From Mesorhizobium tianshanense (GTDB taxonomy: Bacteria > Pseudomonadota > Alphaproteobacteria > Rhizobiales > Rhizobiaceae): a stretch of DNA of 64,000 bases. Shown here piece by piece: positions 16,519-25,147 of this stretch; position 1 is the first letter of the stretch, and the number at the start of each line of letters is the position of its first letter. The notes under the pieces are model-generated. The model made no database searches. It saw nothing but the letters and a program-made list of their open reading frames with translations, and was not told where the DNA came from. Where the stretch lies: the NCBI RefSeq assembly GCF_007830515.1, contig NZ_VLKT01000008.1:1-64000 (forward strand). Direction: 5' to 3'. A program made the position numbers and the translations under genes.

Positions 16519-17355
16519 ATGACGATAAGCGTTGCCGACTATGCAAAGGAATGCGCGGCGCAAGGCCTTCGCGGCGACTATTCGGTCTGCCGTGCCGACT
16601 TCACCGTAGCGCAACACTACGATTACAGCGCTGACGAGCAGGCCGTGTGGCGCACATTGTGCGACCGCCAGACGAAGCTGACGCAGAAGCTGGCGCATCA
16701 GTCCTATCTCGACGGCGTCGCCGCGCTTGGTCTGCTCGACAAGATCCCGGATTTCGGCGCGGTCAGCGAAAAGCTGCGCAAGCTCACCGGCTGGGAAATC
16801 GTCGCCGTGCCGGGTCTTATCCCGGCCGCCCCGTTTTTCGACCATCTCGCCGATCGCCGCTTTCCGGTCACCAACTGGCTGCGGACGCGGCAGGAGCTCG
16901 ACTACATCGTCGAGCCGGATATGTTCCACGACTTCTTCGGCCATGTGCCGGCGCTGACCCAGCCGGTCTTTGCCGACTTCATGCAGATGTATGGTGAGAA
17001 GGCCGAACATCTGATCGCGCTCGGCGGCGACGAGATGATCAGCCGCCTCTACTGGTACACTGTCGAATACGGGTTGATTCAGGAAACAGGCCAACCGGTG
17101 AAGGCTTTCGGCGCTGGATTGATGTCATCGTTTGCGGAACTTCAGTTCGCGATCGAAAGCAAGGACGCGCACCATGTCCCCTTCGATCTGGAAACGATGA
17201 TGCGCACCAGCTACGAGATCGACAAGTTCCAGCGCGCCTATTTTGTGCTGCCGTCCTTCGACGTCTTGCGCGATGCCTTCCAGGACGTCGCCGGCCTGGC
17301 GGCGATCGTCGGACGCCACAAGGGAAAGCCGGCGCTCGACCCTGCGGAACTTTAG
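16519..17355 (+). CDS. phhA: Phenylalanine 4-monooxygenase
   Basis: A 278-residue monomer-type bacterial phenylalanine hydroxylase using tetrahydropterin, O2 and non-haem iron to form tyrosine. The facial triad is intact: His137 and His142 in DMFHDFFGHVPAL and Glu183 in YWYTVEYGL. WLRTRQELDYIVEPD and the C-terminal SFDVLRDAFQDV also match the family. There is no regulatory ACT domain, as usual in bacteria. RBS AGGAGAAG lies upstream of the ATG. No pterin-4a-carbinolamine dehydratase (phhB) is adjacent. The divergent Lrp-type gene is the likely regulator. Confidence 0.96.
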   Translation: MTISVADYAKECAAQGLRGDYSVCRADFTVAQHYDYSADEQAVWRTLCDRQTKLTQKLAHQSYLDGVAALGLLDKIPDFGAVSEKLRKLTGWEIVAVPGLIPAAPFFDHLADRRFPVTNWLRTRQELDYIVEPDMFHDFFGHVPALTQPVFADFMQMYGEKAEHLIALGGDEMISRLYWYTVEYGLIQETGQPVKAFGAGLMSSFAELQFAIESKDAHHVPFDLETMMRTSYEIDKFQRAYFVLPSFDVLRDAFQDVAGLAAIVGRHKGKPALDPAEL

Positions 17356-17404
17356 AACGACCGACGCTCTACTTTTGCTTGAGCGTCGATTGCTCGCCGG
17401 CCGG

Positions 17405-18844
17405 CTATGCGCCGATGACCTTGCCGAGGTGGTCGCCCAGCCGGCAGGCCAATGCGGCGATCGTCGTCGTTGGATTGCATTCGCCGGACGTGCAAAACAC
17501 CGAGGAGCCGCCGACATAGAGATTATCCATGCCGTGTACCTTTGAGTTGGCGTCCACAACGCTTTTGGTCATGTCCGTGCCCATGCGCGTGCCGCCCATA
17601 TGGTGGTGGCCAGCCAATTCCTCGTTTGTCGGATAGTCCCCGCCATTGGTGAGCCAGTTGGCGATGCGCACCCGGCCGAGATCCTTCTGGACAAACGTCG
17701 TGCCAAACAGCCTCAGGCCCTCCAGGAGCGTGCGGCGCTCCAGTTCCGATTTTTTCCAGTGCAGCTCGATGCGTGGCACGCCGGCGTGGTCGACATCGGT
17801 TTTCGACAATAGGATCCGGTTCGAGGCCAGCGGCGCCTGTTCCCAGGTGACATAGAGCTGGGCGGCGCAGCGCAGATTCTGGCTGAGCTGATGGGACACC
17901 CACTCGGCCATCTCAGGCACCGTGCAGGCAAGGTCGGCGATGATGCTTTTGATGCCGGGATACGGCGTCTCGATCAGCCTGATGCCGAAGTTCATGATCT
18001 CAAGGCGCTCCATGGCCGCCAGCGTCGGCGAGAAGAAGGCCTCGTTGGTGGCGTCGACTTCAAACTCGCTATAATCGGCGAGGATGGCATTGCCGCCTTC
18101 GAAGGTCGGATGCTCCATCCAGTAGGTGCCGAGTGCCGCTGCATTCGGCACCACACCGCCGTTCGAGCGCTGGTTCGACCATAGGAGCAACCGTGAGTTT
18201 TCCAAGCCACCGGTGCAGACGACGAAATAATCGGCGGTGAAGGAACCGGGATCCTTGCCGTTCGACCACAGTTTGGCGCCGGTCACTCTCTTGCCGTCAC
18301 CAGCGAGTTCGGTGGCATAGGTGTCGAGCACCACGGCGACGTTCCTGCTCCTGTCGAGTTCGTCGGCAAATTTTTCACCGAAACGCACGGCCGAGCTCTT
18401 GATCAGTTGCACCCAGCGAATGTCGTCCGAGACCAGCACATCCGGCCGGAAATCGGGAAGTTCGAGGATTTCGTGGACTTCAGGCAGATAGGGCTCGATG
18501 TCGGCGCGGCTGATTGGCCATCCTGTATCCGGCGCCCATGCCTTCGGCTCGAAATCTTGGCTGTCGAGCACGCGGCACCAGCCGGCCCAGTGATTGGAGC
18601 TACCGCCCATGAAACGCAGCCGGGTGATGTCGAGATCGAAATAGGGGTCGCCGACCGTGACGCCACGGTAGAAATCCTGTGAGTCATCGCTGAACTCGCG
18701 GGAGCCGGCCTCCAGAACCACAACCGGAATGCCGGCCGCGCCAAGCTTCCTGGCGATCGTGGTGCCGGCCGGCCCGGAGCCGAGAATGCAGACTTTGGCG
18801 GTGAAATTCACGGCTCGAAATGCCTCGTAGCTGTCGAAGATCAC
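17405..18844 (-). CDS. GMC-family FAD-dependent oxidoreductase
   Basis: A 479-residue flavoprotein. FAD-binding GSGPAG (22-27) and VVLEAGS lie at the N-terminus. The family middle motif follows (MGGSSNHWAGWCRVL), and the C-terminal GMC domain has HHHMGGTRMG and NLYVGGSSVF plus NPTTTIAALA. Members oxidise alcohols or sugars; the substrate is unknown. Translation starts with GTG at 18844, overlapping the stop of a Tat-leader peptide gene (GTGA). An ATG start at 19093 in the same frame yields non-family sequence and is rejected. The protein has no signal of its own, so the coupled peptide may carry it out through Tat. Confidence 0.88.
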   Translation of the reverse strand: MIFDSYEAFRAVNFTAKVCILGSGPAGTTIARKLGAAGIPVVVLEAGSREFSDDSQDFYRGVTVGDPYFDLDITRLRFMGGSSNHWAGWCRVLDSQDFEPKAWAPDTGWPISRADIEPYLPEVHEILELPDFRPDVLVSDDIRWVQLIKSSAVRFGEKFADELDRSRNVAVVLDTYATELAGDGKRVTGAKLWSNGKDPGSFTADYFVVCTGGLENSRLLLWSNQRSNGGVVPNAAALGTYWMEHPTFEGGNAILADYSEFEVDATNEAFFSPTLAAMERLEIMNFGIRLIETPYPGIKSIIADLACTVPEMAEWVSHQLSQNLRCAAQLYVTWEQAPLASNRILLSKTDVDHAGVPRIELHWKKSELERRTLLEGLRLFGTTFVQKDLGRVRIANWLTNGGDYPTNEELAGHHHMGGTRMGTDMTKSVVDANSKVHGMDNLYVGGSSVFCTSGECNPTTTIAALACRLGDHLGKVIGA

Positions 18845-18996
18845 GTGAGGTCGCCTCGCTTGAGGATCCAACCATTGACCTCGACGATCGCCTCCGGATC
18901 GGCAACGGGCAGCTTGCGGACCAGCGACAGTGCCGGCAACGCGATCAGCGCCTGCATGACCGTGCGGCGCGATATCTTCCTGGTGAAGAAACTCAT
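18841..18996 (-). CDS. Small Tat-signal peptide protein coupled to the GMC oxidoreductase
   Basis: A 51-residue protein, MSFFTRKISRRTVMQALIAL followed by PALSLVRKL, with a twin-arginine motif (SRRTVMQ), one hydrophobic helix and a short tail (VNGWILKRGDLT). Its TGA overlaps the GTG start of the GMC gene by three bases. A plausible role is a small exported or membrane-anchored partner subunit of the flavoenzyme, comparable in concept to the small Tat subunits of gluconate and sorbitol dehydrogenases. Those are longer, so the analogy is inference. The start at 18996 gives a short basic n-region directly before the RR motif. Confidence 0.65.
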   Translation of the reverse strand: MSFFTRKISRRTVMQALIALPALSLVRKLPVADPEAIVEVNGWILKRGDLT

Positions 18997-19165
18997 GACA
19001 CGCTCTCGATGGGGGCTTCGATCCACGCATGGCGTTCCCTGAAAGGCACATGCTCGCCAAGAAAAGCCAGTTCCGTGCCAAGCCTAGCGGCACACCTGCT
19101 TAAGCAGTGTAAACGGTCCGGCTGCGTGCAAACAACGTTAGGATTTTCTTAACGAGCGAGACCGC

Positions 19166-19927
19166 TCAGGCCGCTTCGGAAACGTCCCTGTCCAGGATGG
19201 TCCGATTGCGGCCGCTGTGCTTGGCCTGGTAAAGGCGCTGGTCGGCGGCACGCATCAGATCCGATACGGCGGCATCTTCGCCGCAGGTGACGCCGCCGAT
19301 GCTGACGGTGAGGGGGATGGTCCGCTCATCGACGGGGCGGAAGCGGATCAGTTCGACTTCACGGCGGATGCGCTCGGCGACGCGTTTGGCTTCCTGTTCG
19401 GTGGCGCCGACCAGAAACGCGCCGAATTCCTCGCCGCCGATGCGGCCGATCACGTCGCCGCTACGCACGCCGCGCTCGATCGCGTTTGCGATGAGCAGCA
19501 GCGCGTCGTCGCCGGTCAGATGACCGTAGCTGTCGTTGATGATCTTGAAATGGTCGGCATCGATGATCAGCAACGTACCGCGATCGGATTTACGCCGGGA
19601 GGCGTCGAGCGCCGCAAAGAAGCTCTCGCGGTTGAGCATGCCTGTCATGTCGTCGCGGCTCGCCTTTTCGGAAAGGCGCCGATGCGCGGCGGCGAGTTGC
19701 GCATGAGCGCGGGCAAGGTCGCGATGGGCACTTTTCAGCCTTTCGCCCTGCCAGAACGTATGCCCGCTGGCGATCCAAGCAAGCGCGAGCGGGCAGACCG
19801 TGGATGTCAGCCACATCGTGCGGTTGAACGGAAAGCCCATCGCCGGGACGACGATCAGCGTCAACAGAAGCGAGACCGCGAGGGAGGTGAAAGCGACGGC
19901 GGCGGACTTCAGAAATATGCGGCTCAT
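19166..19927 (-). CDS. Diguanylate cyclase, membrane-anchored GGDEF protein
   Basis: A 253-residue protein. Two membrane helices (residues about 8-26 and 36-52) are followed by a short coiled coil and a GGDEF domain beginning DDMTGMLNRESFF. The active-site signature is GGEEF, an accepted active variant. RSGD five residues upstream is an RxxD inhibitory I-site, so product feedback by c-di-GMP is expected. IDADHFKIINDSYGHLTGDD holds the metal-binding Asp. No EAL domain is present. It is expected to make c-di-GMP at the inner membrane, but no sensory domain beyond the helices is recognisable. Confidence 0.92.
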   Translation of the reverse strand: MSRIFLKSAAVAFTSLAVSLLLTLIVVPAMGFPFNRTMWLTSTVCPLALAWIASGHTFWQGERLKSAHRDLARAHAQLAAAHRRLSEKASRDDMTGMLNRESFFAALDASRRKSDRGTLLIIDADHFKIINDSYGHLTGDDALLLIANAIERGVRSGDVIGRIGGEEFGAFLVGATEQEAKRVAERIRREVELIRFRPVDERTIPLTVSIGGVTCGEDAAVSDLMRAADQRLYQAKHSGRNRTILDRDVSEAA

Positions 19928-20088
19928 CGCTTGCTCCCACTGGACTGCCTCTGTGCCAGCAAGCCCTGAATGCCACCTTTCGGCGATGCCTAAAATTTGA
20001 ATCGTTGCGCCACTTTGGCGCCTCGCAACGCGCATAAGTTGTGGATAAAGCCTCTGCCAAAAGCACCGTTTCGTGCCATAAGGAATGC

Positions 20089-20796
20089 ATGACCACGTTC
20101 CCGGAACCCGCCCGCTTTGCCCATGTCACCGACTGGGTGTTCGACCTCGACAACACGCTCTATCCGCACCATTCGAATCTGTTCTCGCAGATCGACGTGA
20201 AGATGACCGCCTACATCGGGGAACTGCTGACGCTGCCGCGCGACGATGCTCGCAAGCTGCAGAAGGAACTTTACCGGGAATACGGCACGACGCTGAACGG
20301 TTTGATGACGCGCCACGGCATCGATCCCGATGACTTTCTCGAGAAGGTCCATGACATCGACTATTCCTGGCTGGTGCCAGATCCCGTTCTCGGCACCGCC
20401 ATCCGCCAGCTTCCCGGCCGCAAGTTCATCTTCACCAACGGCGACCGCAGGCATGCCGAACGCACCGCGCGCCAACTCGGCATCCTCGACCATTTCGACG
20501 ACATCTTCGATATCGTCGCCGCCGGGCTGAACCCCAAGCCGGCGCGCCGGACTTACGAGAAGTTTGCGGAACTCCACGCCATCACCGGCCACAATGCGGT
20601 GATGTTCGAGGATCTGGCCCGCAACCTGTCCGTGCCGAAATCGCTGGGCATGACCACGGTGCTGGTCGTGCCGCGCAACTTCGAGCCCACATTCTCGGAA
20701 ATCTGGGAACGTGACCCGGCCAACGAGGACGACGTGGATTTCGTCACCGACGATCTTGCCGAATTCCTCACCGCGATCGTCGAGATTCCAGCCTGA
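20089..20796 (+). CDS. HAD-family pyrimidine 5'-nucleotidase-like phosphatase
   Basis: A 235-residue haloacid-dehalogenase phosphatase. HAD motif I is FDLDNTLYP (nucleophile and acid Asp), motif II IFTNGD, the Lys region LNPKPARRTYEKF (motif III) and motif IV FEDLARNL. The helical cap between motifs I and II and the LDNTLYPH signature match the yeast SDT1/bacterial pyrimidine 5'-nucleotidase group, which dephosphorylates UMP/CMP or related nucleotides. ATG 20089 has AAGGA five bases upstream. Neighbours do not form an obvious pathway with it. Confidence 0.85.
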   Translation: MTTFPEPARFAHVTDWVFDLDNTLYPHHSNLFSQIDVKMTAYIGELLTLPRDDARKLQKELYREYGTTLNGLMTRHGIDPDDFLEKVHDIDYSWLVPDPVLGTAIRQLPGRKFIFTNGDRRHAERTARQLGILDHFDDIFDIVAAGLNPKPARRTYEKFAELHAITGHNAVMFEDLARNLSVPKSLGMTTVLVVPRNFEPTFSEIWERDPANEDDVDFVTDDLAEFLTAIVEIPA

Positions 20797-20904
20797 AGCC
20801 GCCTCCCGCCTGATCGGCGCTTGTTTCATCGGGAAGCTTGACCACGCCAGGGCAACCGCTTCAAACAAGAAAGATAGCCCGGTCGGCCACGCGACCGGCA
20901 GCCC

Positions 20905-21744
20905 TTAGAGCTCGTAGAAGCGGCTGATAATCCCCCAGGCTTCGTCGGCGGTGTCGACCAAATCGATGATGTCCTGGTCACCGGGGGTGATCGTGCCTTG
21001 CTCAGCGAGGAAGTCGAGGTCAATCGCCTTTTTCCAGAAAGCCTTGCCGAACAGGATCACCGGCACGCGTTCCATGCGGCCGGTCTGGATCAGGGTCAGC
21101 GTCTCGAAGAATTCGTCCATCGTGCCGAAGCCGCCCGGAAATACCGCGACAGCCTTGGCGCGCATGACGAAATGCATCTTGCGGACCGCGAAATAGTGGA
21201 AATTGAAACAGAGTTCCGGCGTTACATAGGCATTCGGCGCCTGCTCGTGCGGCAACACGATATTGAGGCCGATCGACGGTGCGCCGACATCGTCGGCGCC
21301 GCGGTTGCCTGCTTCCATGACGCCGGGTCCGCCGCCTGTCACCACGACGAATTCGCGATAATAGGAGGCGGCCGACTGCTGCGAGCAGAGGCGGGCGAAC
21401 CTGCGCGCCTCCTCGTAATATTTGCTGTTTTCCTCGAGGTTCTTCCTCTGCGTCTCGTTCTTGGCCGCCCAGGCTTCACCGCCCGGCTCGGGGATACGCG
21501 CCCCGCCGAACAGGATGACGGTCGAATGGATGCCGCGTTCGGCCAGGATCATCTCCGGCTTCAGGAGTTCGAGCTGCAGCCGCACCGCACGCAATTCGCG
21601 CCGTGTCATGAAATCGGGATCGTTCCAGGCCAGCCGGTAGGTCTCGGCGCGCGTCTGCGGCGTGTCCGGCACGCTTTTCGACCGCTCCAGATCCTCGTCC
21701 GAATGCGGCAGCGGCGTCCACCCCGCCTTTTCCATGGGGTTCAT
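20905..21744 (-). CDS. LOG-family protein (nucleotide 5'-monophosphate phosphoribohydrolase-like)
   Basis: A 279-residue Rossmann-like protein with both LOG signatures: VVTGGGPGVMEAGNRGA and PGGFGTMDEFFETLTLIQTG. The family includes plant cytokinin-activating LOG enzymes and bacterial PpnN-type nucleosidases that split the N-glycosidic bond of nucleoside monophosphates. The roughly 80-residue N-terminal extension before the core is longer than in minimal LOG proteins and matches the larger bacterial TIGR00730-like group. In a rhizobium, cytokinin release is possible, but housekeeping nucleotide cleavage is equally likely. Its stop faces that of the HAD gene. Confidence 0.88.
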   Translation of the reverse strand: MNPMEKAGWTPLPHSDEDLERSKSVPDTPQTRAETYRLAWNDPDFMTRRELRAVRLQLELLKPEMILAERGIHSTVILFGGARIPEPGGEAWAAKNETQRKNLEENSKYYEEARRFARLCSQQSAASYYREFVVVTGGGPGVMEAGNRGADDVGAPSIGLNIVLPHEQAPNAYVTPELCFNFHYFAVRKMHFVMRAKAVAVFPGGFGTMDEFFETLTLIQTGRMERVPVILFGKAFWKKAIDLDFLAEQGTITPGDQDIIDLVDTADEAWGIISRFYEL

Positions 21745-21888
21745 ATTACCTACCCGTCCAAATCATTCACTTGCGCCGTCCCGTGACGCAGCCGCGATTG
21801 ACCCCTACTCGACCTTCACATAGGGTCCGCGCGACTTTCAAACAGGTTAAGGCGCGGCACCTTAACAGCTTGGTAATGGAGCGAATTC

Positions 21889-22743
21889 ATGTCGAACCCC
21901 GATCTGGCGAGCCTCGAAAACACCATCGAAAAAGCCTTCGAGGAACGCGACGCGATTTCGACAGCAACCCTGGGCGCGACACGCGAAGCCATCCAGTCGG
22001 CGCTCGACCTGCTCGACCGCGGCATCGTCCGCGTCGCCGAACGCCAGGCCGACGGCACATGGCATGTCAACCAGTGGCTGAAGAAAGCGGTGCTGTTGTC
22101 GTTCCGGCTCAATCCGATGGAGATCATCGAGGGCGGTCCCGGCCAGGCCGTGTGGTGGGACAAGGTGCCGTCGAAATTCGACGGCTGGAGCGCCGTCGAT
22201 TTCGAGAAGGCAGGCTTCCGCGCCGTGCCGTCGTCGATCGTGCGGCGTTCGGCCTATGTCGCGCCCGGCGCCGTGCTGATGCCGTCCTTCGTCAATGTCG
22301 GCGCCTATGTCGACAGCGGCACCATGGTCGACACATGGGCCTCGGTCGGCTCCTGCGCCCAGATCGGCAAGAACGTGCATCTGTCGGGCGGCGTCGGCAT
22401 TGGCGGCGTGCTGGAGCCGATGCAGGCCGGCCCCACCATCATCGAGGACAATTGCTTCATCGGCGCGCGCTCCGAAGTGGTCGAAGGCTGCATCGTGCGC
22501 GAGGGCTCGGTGCTCGGAATGGGCGTCTTCATCGGCCAGTCGACCAAGATCGTCGACCGCGCCACCGGCGAGGTCTTCTACGGCGAAGTGCCGGCCAATT
22601 CCGTCGTCGTCGCCGGCTCGCTGCCCAGCAAGCCATTGCCCAGCGGCGAGCCCGGGCCGGGCCTCTACTGCGCCGTCATCGTCAAGCGGGTGGATGCCAG
22701 GACCCGTTCCAAAACCTCGATCAATGAACTGCTTCGCGATTGA
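21889..22743 (+). CDS. dapD: 2,3,4,5-tetrahydropyridine-2,6-dicarboxylate N-succinyltransferase
   Basis: A 284-residue hexapeptide-repeat enzyme of the succinylase branch of lysine/diaminopimelate synthesis, transferring succinyl from succinyl-CoA. The helical N-terminal domain is followed by the left-handed helix with [40 protein letters not shown] and [17 protein letters not shown]. Length is that of the family. The pathway partner dapE lies 3.5 kb downstream on the same strand, with unrelated genes between. The DUF805 gene begins three bases after its stop. Confidence 0.97.
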   Translation: MSNPDLASLENTIEKAFEERDAISTATLGATREAIQSALDLLDRGIVRVAERQADGTWHVNQWLKKAVLLSFRLNPMEIIEGGPGQAVWWDKVPSKFDGWSAVDFEKAGFRAVPSSIVRRSAYVAPGAVLMPSFVNVGAYVDSGTMVDTWASVGSCAQIGKNVHLSGGVGIGGVLEPMQAGPTIIEDNCFIGARSEVVEGCIVREGSVLGMGVFIGQSTKIVDRATGEVFYGEVPANSVVVAGSLPSKPLPSGEPGPGLYCAVIVKRVDARTRSKTSINELLRD

Positions 22744-22746
22744 TCC

Positions 22747-23139
22747 TTGAAAAAAGGACGCACCCGATTGCCCGACAGACCGCGATTTCTATGGCTTTTC
22801 TTCAGCCTTTCCGGGCGAGTGAACCCCAGTGCCTATGTTTTGGCTGGTCTTTTGCCCCTCCTCGTTCAACTTTTCCTGCTCTACCAGTTCTCGCGAACGC
22901 CACTCGGCACGGCCGCAAGTCAGTACTGGGCGCTCGCCTGGTGGATCGCCGTGATTGTCTCGACATGGTCGACCTTTGCGCTGACGGCGAAGCGGTTCCA
23001 TGATTTCGGCAAGCCTACCTACTACGCATTGATCTCTCTCGTTGTCGGCGCCATTCTCCTTGTCATCCTGGCCTTTTTCAAAAGTGATCCCGGACCCAAC
23101 CGCTACGGCAAACGCACCAATGCACCGGCCGAACGCTGA
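22747..23139 (+). CDS. DUF805-family small membrane protein
   Basis: A 130-residue inner-membrane protein with about three hydrophobic helices. The DUF805 pattern is visible: WLFFSLSGRVNPSAY at the start, TAKRFHDFGKPTYYALI in the middle, and FFKSDPGPNRYGKRT at the end (the usual G-x-N-x-Y/F-G tail). The function is unknown; relatives often sit beside unrelated biosynthetic genes. A TTG at 22747, three bases after dapD, is the likely start and implies co-transcription with dapD. Confidence 0.85.
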   Translation: MKKGRTRLPDRPRFLWLFFSLSGRVNPSAYVLAGLLPLLVQLFLLYQFSRTPLGTAASQYWALAWWIAVIVSTWSTFALTAKRFHDFGKPTYYALISLVVGAILLVILAFFKSDPGPNRYGKRTNAPAER

Positions 23140-23160
23140 GGGTCGGTCGGGTATCTCATC

Positions 23161-23883
23161 ATGCGCTACCGCACGCTTGATTCGAAGCTGATCATCGAAA
23201 CCGCCGAGCGATTGGAAAAACGCGTCGCCGACCGTTTTCCCGATGCAGGCTTGCGTGGCGTCGCCATCGAGCTTGTGTCGCTGTCGCGCGATCTGGCCAA
23301 GGCGGCGAAGGCGCTGGAAGCGCCGATCTGGTGGCTGCGCGGCATCGTCATCGCTTCCATTGCCGCCGGCGCGATGATGTTCCTGTTCGTCGGCACCATC
23401 CTGCCGCTCGGTCGTATTTCGGGGAACCACGATGCCATCCAATCGGTGCAAGGCATCGAATCCTCGATCAACATGATCATCCTCGCGGTGCTCGGCTTCC
23501 TGGCCTTGATCCGAACCGAGGAGCGTATCAAGCGCAAACAGGTGTTTCGCAAGCTTCACGGCTTGCGATCGCTGATCCACGTCATCGACATGCATCAGCT
23601 GACCAAGGATCCGGCAGTGCTTTCAACCAATTTCAAGCCGGCGTCGCATTCACCGGCACGCATAACCGACCGTGGCGATCTCGCCCGCTACCTCGACTAT
23701 TGCTCCGAAATGCTGTCGATCACCGGCAAGATCGCCGCGCTGTTTGCCCAGTCGGTCAATGACAATGTCGTCGTCGATGGTGTCAACGATATCGAGACTC
23801 TCGCCTCCAACCTGTCGCGGAATATCTGGCAAAAGATCACGCTGATCGACGGTCCCTCGCGGTCGGCACATCCAGATACCTAA
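23161..23883 (+). CDS. Conserved membrane protein of unknown function
   Basis: A 240-residue protein without a family I recognise. Two hydrophobic helices (about residues 58-82 and 102-120) separate an N-terminal amphipathic region from a soluble C-terminal half of about 120 residues. That half contains LARYLDYCSEMLSITGKIAA, LFAQSVNDNVVVDGVNDIET and LASNLSRNIWQKI. It starts 21 bases after the DUF805 gene and is probably in the same transcript as dapD. The C-terminal helical part could face the cytosol. No enzymatic motif is visible. Confidence 0.75.
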   Translation: MRYRTLDSKLIIETAERLEKRVADRFPDAGLRGVAIELVSLSRDLAKAAKALEAPIWWLRGIVIASIAAGAMMFLFVGTILPLGRISGNHDAIQSVQGIESSINMIILAVLGFLALIRTEERIKRKQVFRKLHGLRSLIHVIDMHQLTKDPAVLSTNFKPASHSPARITDRGDLARYLDYCSEMLSITGKIAALFAQSVNDNVVVDGVNDIETLASNLSRNIWQKITLIDGPSRSAHPDT

Positions 23884-24036
23884 GCGAATCTTAATCACCT
23901 TGGTCCAGCATGCCGGTGGAGACTGTGTCGACCGACACGGAGCACTCGACTGGCACACGAGGAACCCCTGGCCAACCCAAGAACGCGCGGAAGGCGAAGC
24001 GCTGGCGCGCGGCTGTTCGCCTGGTTTTCTTCGCCG

Positions 24037-25136
24037 ATGAGAGCGGAACCGGAAGCTGTCCGCGCGCGGCTTCTCGACACCACCTTCGACCGCAAATTCG
24101 CTGTCCTGTTCGGCACCATCAGCGTCCTGGTGCTGGCAGTCAGCGCCGCGATCATCACCGGAGACCGGTGGCCTTATGCCTGGATCGCGGCCGACCTCAT
24201 CCTATTTGCCGTCCGCTTCCTGCTGATGCGGGAGTGCGAGCAGGCCCGCAAACGCAGGGCAAAGGGACCGCTGGCAGTCCTGATGGCCGCCGGCGGCGTG
24301 TGGTCGGTGATTTTCGGCCTCGGCTGCTATGGCTGCGTCGCCAGCGGGCATATGGCGCTCGCCGTGCTGGCTGGCTTGAACGTCGCAGGCGTCGTCGGCG
24401 TGGTGTCGTCACGCAACGCAGCGACCCCACGCTACGCCATATTCGTCATGCTTGCCGTTAGCCTGCCCTATCTGGTTGGCGCGCTGTTTTCTCCGGCCTC
24501 GGGGATGTCGATCGTCGGAATTCAAATGCCGTTCTATGTGGCCGGCGTCATCGTCGTGCTGCTTCAGAACCATGCGATCAACGCCCGCATGATCCGCGCC
24601 GAACTGGACAATCGCGATCTGGCGATCAAGGACGCGCTGACCGGCCTGCCAAACCGCATCTTCCTTCAGGAGAAACTGCGCGAAATGTGCGGCGAGCTTG
24701 CGGCGCCGGCCGCGAATGGCGGCAGGCCGTTTGCCGTTCTCAGCATGGACTCGACGGCTTCAAGCACGTTAATGACCGCTTCGGCCACGCGGTCGGCGAC
24801 ATGCTGCTGCGCAAGGTGGCCGAACGATTGAAACGCGCTTTCCGAGCGGGAGATGTGGTCTTCCGCATCGGCGGCGACGAATTCGTCATCCTGCTGCCCG
24901 GCACATCCGAGATCGAAGCCACCTATCTGGCAAAGCGGGCCATCGAGAAGATTTCGGTACCTTTCGACCTTGGCGTGGGCATCGCAATACGCATCGGGTT
25001 GAGCATTGGCAGCGCCTTCGCGCCTGCCGACGGCGGCGAGCCGGAAGTTCTCCTCACCTGTTCCGATCACGCGCTCTACGAAGCCAAGCGCACCGGCAAG
25101 GGCCGTTACCGGGCGCATGTGCGGGCCGCGAACTGA
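24037..25136 (+). pseudogene. GGDEF diguanylate cyclase with a frameshift
   Basis: Together the two frames encode a protein of about 366 residues with six or so membrane helices (residues 20-180) followed by a GGDEF domain. The first frame is correct through DALTGLPNRIFLQEKL and FAVLSMD, then goes out of frame at 24750. The remainder (LDGFKHVNDRFGHAVGDMLL, the I-site RAGD, the intact GGDEF and KRTGKGRYRAH) is in the next frame to 25136. Restoring one C, so that GAC-TCGACGGC reads GAC-CTCGACGGC, recreates the canonical MDLDGFK. Every catalytic motif is otherwise intact, so either a very recent mutation or a base-calling error is likely. Confidence 0.85.
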
Positions 25137-25147
25137 CAATCCACCGA

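Noticed and set aside
20040..20048. TGTGGATAA, an exact DnaA-box match upstream of the HAD phosphatase gene
   Set aside because: Only a single copy is seen, with no AT-rich unwinding region or cluster. A 9-mer occurs by chance often enough in a genome.
20797..20904. Possible terminator between the convergent HAD and LOG genes
   Set aside because: Only weak pairing (GGTCGGCCACGCGACCGGC region) without a T-run. Not strong enough to annotate.
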